DNA of 64,000 bases from Liolophura sinensis (lineage: Eukaryota; Mollusca; Polyplacophora; Chitonida; Chitonidae). Within the stretch, counting starts at the first letter, position 1; each line of letters starts with the position of its first letter. The stretch lies in NCBI RefSeq assembly GCF_032854445.1, contig NC_088305.1, forward strand, positions 23,655,400 through 23,719,399, in the 5' to 3' direction. Below, one piece after another: positions 40,901-55,096 of the stretch. The position numbers were made by a program, and so were the translations under genes. The notes beneath the pieces were generated by a model, which was not told where the DNA came from, made no database searches, and saw only the letters and a list, made by a program, of their open reading frames with translations.

Positions 40901-43900
40901 GATGGGCAGTTTACAATCCTAGAAACAATTGTTACGCGCACACGGTCGGTTATCATGTTGAGTTTGGCTGTGAAAAGACGTCTATGGAGACAATTTTCCG
41001 GTGTATTTATTATAATTTTAAGTAAATTTACACGTTGGAGAAACTTTAGGCGGAGGTACTCAAACATACTTAAATTCTGGATTGGGAATGTGTTTTGTGC
41101 CGAGCAATGATACACGACATGACGCGGCGTGACTGTGACGTCACAAACACAGCGTCACTACTTGTGCAGTTCATTCTAGCCTAAGACTGCTAACACATCT
41201 CCTTCATATATACACAGCCGATGATTACCGACGTTTACCGAACATCGCCGCCGTGACGTTTCTAAGCATACCATGGACACATTACAATCCTAGAAACAAA
41301 CGTTACGCGCGCACAGTCGGTATCATGTAGAGTTTGGCTCTGAAAAGACGTCTATGGAGACAATTTTCTGGTGTATTAATAATAATTTCAAGTAAACTTG
41401 CACGTAAGAGAAACTCCTAGCGGAGGTACTCAGTCATACTTCATTTCTGTTGTGGAAATGTGTTTTGTGCCGAGCAATGATACACGACATGACGCGGCGT
41501 GATTGTGACGTCACAAACACAGCGTCACTACTTGTGCACTTCATTCTAGCGTTAACTGATGCACTACACACACTGAGGCGACTGATCACATGCGACAGGC
41601 GAGGTGTTTGATCTGGTTTTGTCACCGGTAGCCATAATTACACCACCTGATGACATTTTCAATGAAAATCTGATGATGGCATACGACACGTTGATGACCA
41701 GTAAGAACAACCAACAATGAAGGAAGATTTTTTAGCAAAATATGTAAGAAATATGAATTATCCATGTTTGTTGTATTGTACTTGCACCAAATGTAGAAAG
41801 ACAAAAATATTGGAAATTATGTTACCGTTTTGTGCCGTTTATTTATTTATTGATCTCAATCACATTTTGTTTGTCTATATAGGTGTGTTTTATCTACATA
41901 CTTATACTATCCACTAATGTATTCCTCTTGGACGCTGACAAGAGTGAGAACTAGACGCTTCTAGTCCGGCTATCATTATGTAGGCCAATTCACATTAAGC
42001 GGTCATGCACCGGAGATTTTGGGTAAAACGGTCCATATTCGCCAATTAAACAAAAGTTTTTGTATTTACCACGCCGGAATAATTAAAGGGATTGCCTATC
42101 AATGAATTTCAGGGTCCTATACCTGTACGTTTTATAGCGTTAAAATGATTTTAAAGTTTGAAAAACGTGTAATGGACACGGCTTTAAAAGCTTTAGGAAC
42201 TCTTGAAGGTTAACACCAATTTTGAAGGTTAACACGCGCACAAGCTGATGTTTTGTGACAGATAATTATTTCAGCTATTCGCAAATAAGAGTTACAAATA
42301 GATTGGAATTGTGCCGATGTCTTCGGTAGATAGCCTCTTTAACTGATAATGTATACCAATAATGACGCAAAGACAAGTTGTTGTTTTTTGATAGAATATT
42401 CAAAGAGATCAACAAGTGACTAATTTTTAGCATTTCCTGCAGAACAGAGGAAATCCATGTGTTCCTTAAGATTTCCGATGACAGTGGCAAAGGGGAGAAA
42501 ATGGCACGAAGTGCCAGACGAATCCGATGTGAAGTGATGTAAAGTATCTACTACTGAGCCATTAATAGTAATGAGGTTTGTATCACACACGGCTAGTATG
42601 GAACAATCTAAAATGATGACGAGTGCTCGGTAAGTGCTCTGTCGATGAATATCCATGAAAAACCGAGAACCTGACAACGAAAAAACGATTTAAACGTATT
42701 ACGGCGAGATAGAGATTTGCCATTGAAAAGACGTCTTTGGAGACAATCTTTGATCGGCAACTGCCCTATCAATGAATATCTAGGAAAAATCGATGACCTA
42801 AGAATACGAAAGAAAACAAAAATGTTCAAAACCTTTACGGCGACAAAAGCTAAGAAGAATTGATGTAAAACACGTTCTACTGAGTCACTTTTATCTGAAA
42901 GGAACACACAAGATCAGTTCGTCTTCTTTGTTTGCCGGATTTTGGTCACAAGTCTCTTTCGAATGAATTTCAGTTATATCACAACAGTATCTTCCCGTAA
43001 TAGAAGACATCATGCACGACACGGATTTTACAAATTGTAATTCACCTTCATTGAAACATATAACGTATTACAACAAACAAGAAGTGCTTTAATTTTCTCG
43101 TCGATATTTTGCTCATCGAGGGTTCTAGAGATAACAAACGCTATATGTAGCCGTGAGATTATATAGACAAATCAATACTGTGTATAATAAACAAAGAGAA
43201 ATATATAATCCAGACCATTAAACTCTGACAATTGTGACATTATTCAAACAACCCTCACCCTCACCCTCACCCTCATCCCCAACCCCCACCTACACCACTG
43301 TGACTTTAAGGTTGAGCTCCTTGGTGTTTGGAAAGCACTTATTAGATTTTTAAACCTCCATGTATGTATACAGCTTACAAACGAGTGAAACCACATGGTT
43401 GTCCATGCTCTTGGTTGTTTTGGGATAACATTAGACAGTTTATGTGATTTACACGAATTCTAAAGTTGCTACTTGTAGCTTTACATCTTCCTAATTTTTG
43501 ATGTATCATTTTATTATATTTAATTCAAATTTCGTAAGTCACGCAATCCTTTACTTTTCATGGTCTGACGTCAGTATAATTATAGACCTACATGTACGAT
43601 TAAATGAATCAATGAATGTTATAACTTACGACGTCACATCGACAGCAGGGTAGCCCTTCTATCGCCAGAACTATTCAAATGAAAGAGGAGATACTTCCAG
43701 TACAGTCTGTGTTGATATTTGTCAAATATACGATTGCATATCCATGTTGATCAAGAAGGAATACACTTACTAGTATAGCGTGTCTTCATAATCGCATGAA
43801 CACGCCAGTGCCGCGCATGCGTTTTGCATTCAGGCAAGCACTTGACTGGTTAGGGTACATTTGTAAATTTGCATTGAAACGTGTCACTGTTATACTTACA

Positions 43901-46900
43901 CCATACACTTGGTGTTTATTTATTGGATTGGTGTTTTACGCTCTACTCAAGAATATTTCACTTACACAATAGGTGGGAGAAAATCGCTGGCAGAAACAAG
44001 GGGAAGCCCACGACCATCCGCAGGTTGCTGCCACATTCCCATGTATGTAGACCGGATAGGGCTTGAGTGTTCAATCCATGACTAAATCTTGTCCACATGA
44101 ATCATCTCTCTCATCAAATGTGCAAGTGTTATAAACTGCTTATCATATCAAAGATATTAAATATTAATGAGCATGCCTTCTGTATACATAGAGTGTCCCC
44201 TACATTTTATTAAATGAATATATGGTAAGACTGCGACAAGGCAACACCATTGCTACGTATGCTTGGGTTTTCGACTCGTAAACTTTACAGTTTTTCACTG
44301 AAATAGATCTGTGCATTTATTTATTTCAATGGTGTTTTACGCCGCACTCAATAATGTTTCACTTATACGTCAGCATGACGGTGGGAGGAAATAAGCCGAA
44401 TATAAAATAGAACTAACTCTTAACACACTTTACCTAAGTGTACATGTTGTTTGGTTAAACAGTGCTTAACCTGATAACACATCTCCTTTATGTATACACA
44501 GCCGATGATTACCGACGTTTATCGAATTTCGCCGCACCGCGACGTTGCTAAGCATGCGATGGGCAGTTTACAATCCTAGAAACAATCGTTACGCGCACAC
44601 AGTCGGTATCATGTAGAGTTTGGCTCTGAAAAGACGTCTATGGAGACAATTTTCTGGTGTGTTAATTATAATTTCAAGAAAACTTGCACGTAAGAGAAAG
44701 TCCTAGCGGAGATACTCAAACACACTTTAATTCTGCAGTGGGAATGTGTTTTGTGCCGAGCAATGATACACGACATGACGCGGTGTGATTGTGACGTCAC
44801 AAACACAGCGTCACTACTTGTGCACTTCATTCTAGCGTTAACTGATGCACTACACACACTGAGGCGACTGATCACATGCGACAGGCGAGGTGTTTGATCT
44901 GGTTTTGTCACCGGTAGCCATAATTACACCACCTGATGACATTTTCAATGAAAATCTGATGATGGCATAGGACACGTTGATGACCAGTAAGGACAACCAA
45001 CAATGAAGGATGATTTTTTAGCAAAATATGTAAGAAATATGAAATACCCATGTTTGTTGTATTGTACTTGCACTGAATGTAGGAAGACAAAAATAATGGA
45101 AATTATGTTACCGTTTTGTGCCGTTGATTTATTTATTGATCTCAATCACATTTTGTTTGTCTATATAGGTGTGTTTTATCTACATACTTTTGCTATCCGC
45201 TAATGTATTCCTCTCGGGCGCTGACAAGAGTGAGAACTAGACGCTTCTAGTCCGGCTATCATTATGTAGGCCAATTTACATTAAGAGGTTATGCACCGGA
45301 GATTTTGGGTAAAACAGTCCATATCAGCCAATTAAACAAAAGTTTCTGTATTTACCACGCAAGAATAGTTAAAGGGATTGCCTATCAATGAATTTCAGGT
45401 TCCTATACCTGTACGTTTTATAGCGTACGTTTTTTAGGAACTTTTGAAGGTTAGCACCAATTTTGAAGGTTAACACGTGCACAAGCTGATGTTTTGTGAC
45501 AGGTAAAATTATTTCAACTATTCGCAAATAAGAGTTAAAATTAGACTGGAATTGTGCCGAAGTCTTCGGTAGATAGCCTCTTTAACTGATAATGTATACC
45601 AATAATGACGCAAGTCGTTGTTGTTTTTTGATAGAATATTCCAAGAGATCAACAAGTGGCTATTTTTTAGCATTTCCTGCAGAACAGAGGAAATCCATGT
45701 GCTCCTTAAGATTTCCGATGACAGTGACAAAGGGGAGACAATGGCACGAAGTGCCAGACGAATCCGATGTGAATTGATGTAAAGTATCTACTACTGAGCC
45801 ATTAACAGTGATGAGGTTTGTATCACACACGGCTAGTATGGAACAATCTAAAATGATGACGAGTGCTCGGTAAGTGCTCTGTCGATGAATATCCATGAAA
45901 AACCGAGAACCTGACAACGAAAAAACGATTTAAACGTATTACGGCGAGATAGAGATTTGCCATTGAAAAGACGTCTTTGGAGACAATCTTTCATCGGCAA
46001 CTGCCCTATCAATGAATATCTACGGAAAATCGATGACCTAAGAATACGTAAGAAAACAAAAAAGTTCAAAACCTTTACGGTGACATAAGCTAAGAAGAAT
46101 TGATGTAAAACACGTTCTGCTGAGTCACTTCAGCTGAAAGGAACGCACAAGATCAGTTCGTCTTGTTTGATTTGTCAGATTTTGGTCACACGTCTCTTTC
46201 GAAAGAATTTCAGTTATATCACAACAGTATCTTCCCGTAATAGGATTTTACAAATTGTAGCTGTACTGTGAGCTGACAGACAAGGAAATGGCGTATCCTT
46301 TCATTGTGAGAAGGTATCAGGGATCCATCAACATTCTACGCCAACACTAAAGTCTTTAAAGTCACATGAGACTGACGTAGACGCTTTATCAATTTGGTTT
46401 ATAACACATAGCGATGATCTAAATACAGTCTGTTTTAAACTCGTTATGTTTTTTCGTTTAATTCACCTTTATTGAAACATATAACGTATTATGACAAACA
46501 AGAAGTGCTTTAATTTTCTCGTCGATATTTTGCTCATCGAGGGTTCTAGAGATAACGAACGCTATATTTAGCCCTGAGATTTTCATAGTAAAATCAATAC
46601 CGTGTATAATAAACAAAGAGAAATATATAATTCATTGCGCTGATCTAAATATCATTATTCAAAACATCCTTCCCTTCGCAGTATCCATTTGAAGGAATTT
46701 TAGGCACACAATCTGTTTTAAACTTTTGATAATTTCATAGTTGAGGATTCCAGAGATAACGAACGCTATATTTAACCCTGAGATTTTCATAGTGAAGTCT
46801 ACAAACAAAGAGAAATATATAATCCACCCCATTAAACTCTGACAATTGCAACATTATTAAAACAGCCCTCACCCTCACCCCCAACCGAACTCCAACTCAC

Positions 46901-49900
46901 ACCACAATGACTTTAAGATTGAGTTCCTTTGTGTTTGGAAAGCACCTGTTAGATTTTAAATCCTCCATGTATGTATACAGCTTACAAACGAGTGAAACCA
47001 TTTTTTTCTACATGGTTGTCTATACTTTGGGATGTTTTGGGATGACATTAGACAGTTTCTATGATTTCCACCAATTGCATATTTGTTACTTGTAGCTTTA
47101 TATCTTCCTAACTTTGGTTTATCATTTTATCATATTTAATTCAAGCTTCTGAAACAGTCCAGTAATCCTTTTATTTTTTTAATGGCCTGACGTCAGTATA
47201 ATTATAGACCTACATGTATGTTTAAAAGAATCAATTAATATTATACCGACAGTACGGCAGGCCTACTATGGCCAGAATTTGTGTAATAAACGAGGATATA
47301 TTTACAGTACAGTCTGTGTTGATATTTGTCAAATATACGATTGCATATCCATGTGGATCAAGACGGAATACACTTACTAGTATAGCGTGTCTTCATAATC
47401 GCATAAACACGCCAGTACCGCGTATGCGTTTTGCATTCAGGCAAGCACTTGACTGGTTAGGGTACATTTGTAAATTTGTATTGAAACGTGTCACTGTTAT
47501 ACTTACACCATACACTTGGTGTTCATTTATTGGATTGGTGTTTTACGCTCTACTCATGAACATTTCACTTACACAATAGGTGGGAGAAAATCGCTGGCAG
47601 AAACAGGGGAAACTCACGACCATCCGCAGGTTGCTGCCACATTCCCATGTATGTATACCGGATAGGACTCGAGTGTTCAATCCATGACTAAATCTTGTCC
47701 ACATGAATCATTTCTCTCATCAAATGTGCAAGTGTTATAAACTGCTTATTATATCAAAGATATTAAATAATAATGAGCATGCCTTATGTATACATAGAAT
47801 GTCCACTTCATTTTATTAAATGAATATATGGTAAGACTGCGACAAGGCAACACCATTGTTACGTATGCTTGGGTTTTCGACTCGTAAACTTTACAGTTTT
47901 TCACTGAAATAGATCTGTGTGCATTTATTTATTTCATTGGTGTTTTACGCCGCGCTCAATAATGTTTCACTTATAGGTCAGCATGACGGTGGGAGGAAAT
48001 AAGCCGTATATAAAATAGAACTAACTCTTTACACACTTTACCTATGTGAACATGTCGTTTGGTTAAACAGTGCTTAACCTGATAACACATCTCCTTCATG
48101 TATACACAGCCGATGATTACCGACGTTTATCAAATCTGGCCGCACCGCGACGTTGCTAAGCATGCGATGGACAGTTTACAATCCTAGAAACAATCGTTAC
48201 GCGCACACAGTCGGTATCATGTAGAGTTTGGCTCTGAAAAGACGTCTATGGAGACAATTTTCTGGTGTGTTAATTATAATTTCAAGAAAACTTGCACGTA
48301 AGAGAAAGTCCTAGCGGTGGTACTCAAACATACTTTAATTCTGCAGTGGGAATGTGTTTTGTGCCGAACAATGATACACGACATGACGCGGCGTGATTGT
48401 GACGTCACAAACACAGCGTCACTACTTGTGCACTTCATTCTAGCGTTAACTGATGCACTACACACACTGAAGCGACTGATCACATGCGACAGGCGAGGTG
48501 TTTGATCTGGTTTTGTCACCGGTAGCCAGAATCACACCACCTGATGACATTTTCAATGAAAATCTGATGATGGCATAGGTCACGTTGATGACTAGTAAGG
48601 ACAACCAGCAATTAAGGATGATTTTTAGCAAAATATGTAAGAAATATGAATTATCCATGTTTGTTGTATTGTACTTGCACCAAATGTAGAAAGACAAAAA
48701 TATTGGAAATTATGTTACCGTTTTGTGCCGTTGATTTATTTATTGATCTCAATCACATTTTGTTTGTCTATATAGGTGTGTTTTATCTACATACTTATGC
48801 TATCCACTAATGTATTCCTCTCGGGCGCTGTAAGACAAGAGTGAGAAAAAGACGCTTCTAGTCCGGCTATCATTATGTAGGCCAATTCACATTAAGAGGT
48901 TATGCACCGGAGATTTTGGGTAAAACAGTCCATATCCGCCAATTAAACAAAAGTTTCTGTATTTACCACGCAGGAATAGTTAAAGGGATTGCCTATCAAT
49001 GAATTTCAGGTTCCTATACCTGTACGTTTTATAGCGTTAAAATGATTTTAAAGTTTGAAAAACGTGTAATGGACACGGCCACAAAAGCTTTAGGAACTTT
49101 TGAAGGTTAACACCAATTTTAAAGGTTAACACGCGCACAAGCTGATGTTTTGTGACAGGTAATTATTTCAGCTATTCGCAAATAAGAGTTAAAATTAGAT
49201 TGGAATTGTGCCGATGTCTTCGCTAGATAGCCTCTTTAACTGAAAATGTATACCAATAATGACGCAAAGACAAGTTGTTGTTTTTTGATAGAATATTCCA
49301 AGAGATCAACAAGTGACTAATTTTTAGCATTTCCTGCAGAACAGAGGAAATCCATGTGTTCCTTAAGATTTCCGATGACAGTGGCAAAGGGGAGAGAATG
49401 GCACGAAGTGCCAGACAAATCCGATGTGAATTGATTTTTTTTTTTTTGATTGGTGTTTTAAGCCGTACTCAAGAATATTTCACTTATACGACGGCGGCCA
49501 GCATTATGGTGGGCGGAAACCGGGGGAAACCCACGACCATCCGCAGGTTACTGACAGACCTTCTCACATACGGCCGAAGAGGAAGCCAGCATGAGCTGGA
49601 CTTGAACTCACAGCGACCGCATTGGTGAGAGACTCCTGGGTAATTACGCTGCGCTAGCGCGCTAACCAACTGAGCCACGGAGGCCCCAATGTGAATTGAT
49701 GTAAATTATCTACTACTGAGCCATTTACAGTGATGAGGTTTGTATCACACACGGCTAGTATGGAACAATCTAAAATGATGACGAGTGCTCGGTAAGTGCT
49801 CTGTCGATGAAAATCCATGAAAAACCGAAAACCTGACAACAAAAAAACGATTTAAACGTATTACGGCGAGACAGAGATTTGCCATTGAAAAGACGTCTTT

Positions 49901-52900
49901 GGAGACAATCTTTCATCGGCAACTGCCCTATCAATGAATATCTACGGAAAATCGATGACCTAAGAATACGAAAGAAAACAAAAATGTTCAAAACCTTTAC
50001 GGCGACATAAGCTAAGAAGAATTGATGTAAAACACGTTCTGCTGAGTCACTTCAGCTGAAAGGAACGCACAAGATCAGTTCGTCTTGTTTGATTTGTCGG
50101 ATTTTGGTCACACGTCTCTTTCGAAAGAATTTCAGTTATATCACAACAGTATCTTCAAGTAACAGGATTTTACAAATTGTACCTGTACTGTGAGCTGACA
50201 GACAAGGACATGGCGTATCCTTTCATTGTGATAACGCATCAGGGATCCATCAACATTCTACGCCAACACTAAAGTCTTTAAAGTCACATGAGACTGACGT
50301 AGACGCTTTATCAATTTGGTTTATAACACATTGCGATGATCTAAATACAGTCTGTTTTAAACTCGTTATGTTTTTTCGTTTAATTCACCTTTATTGAAAC
50401 ATATAACGTATTATGACAAACAAGAAGTGCTTTAATTTTCTCGTCGATATTTTGCTCATCGAGGGTTCTAGAGATAACGAACGCTATATTTAGCCCTGAG
50501 ATTTTCATAGTAAAATCAATACCGTGTATAATAAACAAAGAGAAATATATAATCCATTGCGCTGATCTAAATATCATTATTCAAAACATCCTTCCCTTCG
50601 CAGTATCCATTTGAAGGAATTTTAGGCACACAATCTGTTTTAAACTTTTGATAATTTCATAGTTGAGGATTCCAGAGATAACGAACGCTATATTTAACCC
50701 TGAGATTTTCATAGTGAAGTCTACAAACAAAGAGAAATATATAATCCACCCCATTAAACTCTGACAATTGCAACATTATTAAAACAGCCCTCACCCTCAC
50801 CCCCAACCGAACTCCAACTCACACCACAATGACTTTAAGATTGAGTTCCTTTGTGTTTGGAAAGCACCTATTAGATTTTAAATCCTCCATGTATGTATAC
50901 AGCTTACAAACGAGTGAAACCATTTTTTTCTACATGGTTGTCTATACTTTGGGATGTTTTGGGATGACATTAGACAGTTTCTATGATTTCCACCAATTGC
51001 ATATTTGTTACTTGTAGCTTTATATCTTCCTAACTTTGGTTTATCATTTTATCATATTTAATTCAAGCTTCTGAAACAGTCCAGTAATCCTTTTATTTTT
51101 TTAATGGCCTGACGTCAGTATAATTATAGACCTACATGTATGTTTAAAAGAATCAATTAATATTATACCGACAGTACGGCAGGCCTACTATGGCCAGAAT
51201 TTGTGTAATAAACGAGGATATATTTACAGTACAGTCTGTGTTGATATTTGTCAAATATACGATTGCATATCCATGTGGATCAAGACGGAATACACTTACT
51301 AGTATAGAGTGTCTTCATAAATGGCATAAACACGCCAGTACCGCGCATGCGTTTTGCATTCAGGCAAGCACTTGACTGGTTAGGGTACATTTGTAAATTT
51401 GTATTGAAACGTGTCACTGTTATACTTACACCATACACTTGGAGTTTATTTATTGGATTGGTGTTTTACGCTCTACTCAAGAATATTTCACTTACACAGT
51501 AGGTGGGAGAAAATCGCGGACAGAAACAAGGGGAAACTCACGACCATCCACAGGTTGCTGCCACATTCCCATGTATGTACGACTAGATAGGACTTGAGTG
51601 TTCAATCCATGACTAAATCTTGTCCACATGAATCATTTCTCTCATCAAATGTGCAAGTCTTATAAACTGCTTATCATATCAAAGATATTAAATATTAATG
51701 AGCATGCTTTATGTATACATAGAATGTCCCCTTCATTTTATTAAATGAATATATGGTAAGACTGCAACAAGGCAACACCATTGCTACGTATGCTTGGGCT
51801 TTCGACTCGTAAACTTTACAGTTTTTCACTGAAATAGATCTGTGCATTTATTTATTTCATTGGTGTTTTACGCCGCACTCAATAATGTTTCACTTATACG
51901 TCAGTATTACGGTGGGAGGAAATAAGCGGTATATGAAATAGAACTAACTCTTAACACACTTTACCTAATGGGAAGAACATGTCGTTTGGTTAAACAGTGC
52001 TTAACTGGATAACACAGCTCCTTCATATATACACAGCCGATGATTACCGACGTTTACCGAACCTCGCCGCCGTGACGTTGCTAAGCATGCGATGGACAGT
52101 TCGCAATCCTAGAAACAATCGTTTCGCGCACACAGTCGGTATCATGTAGAGTTTAGCTCTGAAAAGACGTCTATGGAGACAATTTTCTGGTGTGTTAATT
52201 ATAATTTCAAGAAAACTTGCACGTAAGAGAAAGTCCTAGCGGACATACTCAAACATACTTTAATTCTGGAGTGGGAATGTGTTTTGTGCCGAGCAATGAT
52301 ACACGACATGACGCGGCGTGATTGTGACGTCACAAACACAGCGTCACTACTTGTGCACTTCATTCTAGCGTTAACTGATGCACTACACACACTGAGGCGA
52401 CTGATCACATGCGACAGGCGAGGTGTTTGATCTGGTTTTGTCAGCGGTAGCCATAATTACACCACCTGATGACATTTTCAATGAAAATCTGATGATGGCA
52501 TAGGTCACGTTGATGACCAGTAAGGACAACCAACAATGAAGGATGATTTTTAGCAAAATATGTAAGAAATATGAATTATCCATGTTTGTTGTCTTGTACA
52601 TGTACTGTATATAGAAAGAAAAAAATATTGAAAAATATGTTACCGTTTTGTGTCATTTATTTATTTATCTCACCCACATTTTGTTTGTCTATATACATAT
52701 AGGTGTGTTTTATCTACATACTTATGCTATCTACTAATGTATTCCTCTCGTACTCTGTAAGACAAGAGTGAGAACTTGACACTTCTAGTCCGGCTTTCAT
52801 TATGTAGGCCAAATCACATATACAGAGGTCATACACCTGAGAATTTTAGCAAAACAATCCTTATCCGCTAATTAAACAAAAGTTTCTGTCTTTACCATGT

Positions 52901-53024
52901 TAGAATAGTTAAAGTGATTGCCTATTAATAATTATCACACTCGAATACCTGTACTATTTATAGCGTTAAAATAATTTTAATGTTTGAAAAACACGTGCAC
53001 AGGCTGATATTTTTTGGCAGGTCA
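37945..53024. repeat. tandem segmental duplication array (4 long + 1 partial copy)
   Basis: Copies begin at the shared landmark TGTGCATTT at 37945, 40654, 44310, 47918 and 51841; lengths are 2.7, 3.7, 3.6 and 3.9 kb, and the last is cut at about 53024. Each starts with a SINE tail fragment, then GAACTAACTCTTAACACACTTT, a CRE-containing segment, an AT-rich middle, CACCCT runs, and a second reverse SINE fragment near its end (40255, 43915, 47515, 51450). Copy 2 has an extra internal ~370-bp duplication (40820-41550). Copies 3 and 4 are almost identical over about 1 kb (46400-47380 vs 50300-51300). I find no credible protein; the array lies between the two CYP4 terminal exons. Confidence 0.93.
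49436..49688 (-). mobile_element. recent full-length SINE insertion with target-site duplication
   Basis: T-run, GATTGGTGTTTTAAGCCGTA, intact body, B box, A box and head end GAGCCACGGAGGCCCC. Flanked by ATGTGAATTGAT (49424-49435 and 49689-49700). The paralogous sites at about 42525 and 45768 are empty. Confidence 0.97.
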
Positions 53025-53800
53025 AAAATGTTTAGCACAGCCCCCGGTGTCATGAATGACATTTTCAGTGCTGGGCAGTGCTAGCCAGACACACCTAGCT
53101 TAATATCGCTACCAAAAAGCTAAACTAGACCAGCTGGTCAGTTATCCTGAAAAAACTAAATTAAAAATGTTTGGCATAGTCCCCGGTGTCATTAATGGGC
53201 ACTGCCGGACATTTTCAGTGGTGGGCAGTGTAGGCCAGACACACACACCTAGCCTAATATCGCAGCCAAAAAGCTAAGCTAGATCAGCTAGTCAGTTATC
53301 CTGATAAAACCAAATTAAAAATGTTTGGCATAGCCCCCGTTGTCGTGAATGGGCACTGCCGGGCAGTTTCAGTGATGGACAGTGTTAGCCAGACACACCT
53401 AGCCTAATATCGCAGCCAAAAAAAGCTTAGATCTAAGCTAAGCTAGATCAGCTAGTCAGTTATCCTGATAAAACTAAATTAAAAATGTTTGGCATAGCCC
53501 CCGGTGTCATGAATGGGCACTGCCGGGCATTTTCAGTGGTGGGCAGTGCTAGCCAGACACACACACCTAGCCTAATATCGCAGCCAAAAAGCTAAGCTAG
53601 ATCAGCTAGTCAGTTATCCTGATAAAACCAAATTAAAAATGTTTGGCATAGCCCCCGGTGTCATGAATGGGCACTGTCGGGCAGTTTCAGAGGTGGGCAG
53701 TGTTAGCCAGACACACCTAGCCTAATATCGCAACCAAAATCTAAGCTAGACCAGCTTGTCAGTTAAGCTGATAAAACCGAATGGAAAATGTTCCACATAG
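53025..53800. repeat. ~150-bp tandem repeat, five copies
   Basis: Units of about 140-166 bp start AAAAATGTTTGGCATAGCCC and contain GCCAGACACACCTAGCCTAA and GCTAGTCAGTTATCCTGATA. The final copy is diverged. Follows directly on the segmental array. Confidence 0.95.
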
Positions 53801-54050
53801 CTCAAGGGATCATGAACAGACATTCCGGACGCTTACATCTCATCCAAAATGTAAGCCGTATTTGTCTTTTCAGATGTCGAATTTTTGGCCAACATGGCGG
53901 TTGTGGTTGGAATTTATCCAACTTCCACTATAGTTTCATGCTTGTGTGGAATTACTAGTGATGACACATTGGAACACCTACCTGGAATTGGTAGCTGAGA
54001 CAACTGTGACTACGGACAGACAAAGTGTTTGGTGCCTTGCAGTAGTGTAC
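53801..54050. other. single-copy spacer, nothing recognised
   Basis: No gene or repeat recognised. Confidence 0.4.
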
Positions 54051-54357
54051 TGAGTGAATGAGAAAGTGCTTTGGGTTTAACGTCGAATTTGTCAGTAATA
54101 TGACGACGAAAGAAATCCTTAGAGTGCATGTAACGTGCCTCCTTGATGCTGGACGGATTTCCACCGCTCTTTTATCTAGCGCTGTATCAATGAGACGACT
54201 TACCGAAGGCAAGTAAGCCGCCTCACCCGAGCCATTATACTGATACGGGTTAACCAGTTGTTGCCCTATCCCCTTAACGCTGAACGCCAAGCGAGGAAGT
54301 TACAATTCCCTCTTTTAAGGTCTTAGGTGTGACCCGACCCAGGATTGACCCTAGATC
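54051..54357 (-). mobile_element. SINE, CACTCACT-tail family, reverse, 5' truncated
   Basis: Tail-first on the plus strand: GTGCTTTGGGTTTAACGTCG, GAGCCATTATACTGATACGG, CTTAGGTGTGACCCGACCCA. The A-box end is missing. Confidence 0.9.
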
Positions 54358-55096
54358 TAAGCAGTATACTGAAGCCAGCAAGGGAAGTACAGAGGTGTTG
54401 ACGGTAAGTTTATGGAACAAGACAGGGCTGTAATAATACACATAATCACAGCCCTATATAGATATATCTCTGTGTAAATCCCTCTTCTATACAACGCCCT
54501 GGGTTACAATTCAGTCAACAACTGGGAATGTCTGCACAGACAATCAATGATGTAGGCTAGCCTTGTAAACATCATAAACACAGTCAAGTCATAAAAATAC
54601 ATTGGCCATTTACGGTTAACTGTTGAAAACACTGACTGTTGAGATTATGACTACACTACATCTGCGTATTTTTTATGATTATGTGCGAATTAATTACCAC
54701 GCCGGAAACTAAACCGTTTGTGAATATTTTTTGTTTTATCCCGAAGTAACAAACAAGGTTGATGTCGAACAACGGGGCATTTGTTGTAAGTTAGATATGT
54801 TTATGTGTGAATGTGAGTGTGTGTCACGGATCAGATCTTACGCCCATCATACGTGGATCCTACGCCCATCATACGCGGATGGTACACCCCTCTTGCCTGT
54901 ATGGTTGGTGTTAAAATCATATGATGCCATGGGAGTTATAATCAACTTACATTTTAGCCTTAGAGGGTCTCACACCCATGCAAGTTCATACCGTGGCGAA
55001 GTCGTACGTAAGATTCGCGTTATTCGTGTGTCATCAAAATATATTAATTACCAACTAGATGTATTATTACGACTTTATGTTTAATTTTTGTTACAG
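54358..55096. other. upstream of the second CYP4 terminal exon; no exon 11 counterpart seen
   Basis: Checked for the NCIG-containing exon and others; none found. Contains a short CTACGCCCATCATACG duplication at 54839-54881. Confidence 0.55.

Noticed and set aside
54731-55084. 117-codon plus-strand frame just before the second terminal exon
   Set aside because: No P450 or other family resemblance, includes a short local duplication, and ends before the splice acceptor in another frame; treated as intron.
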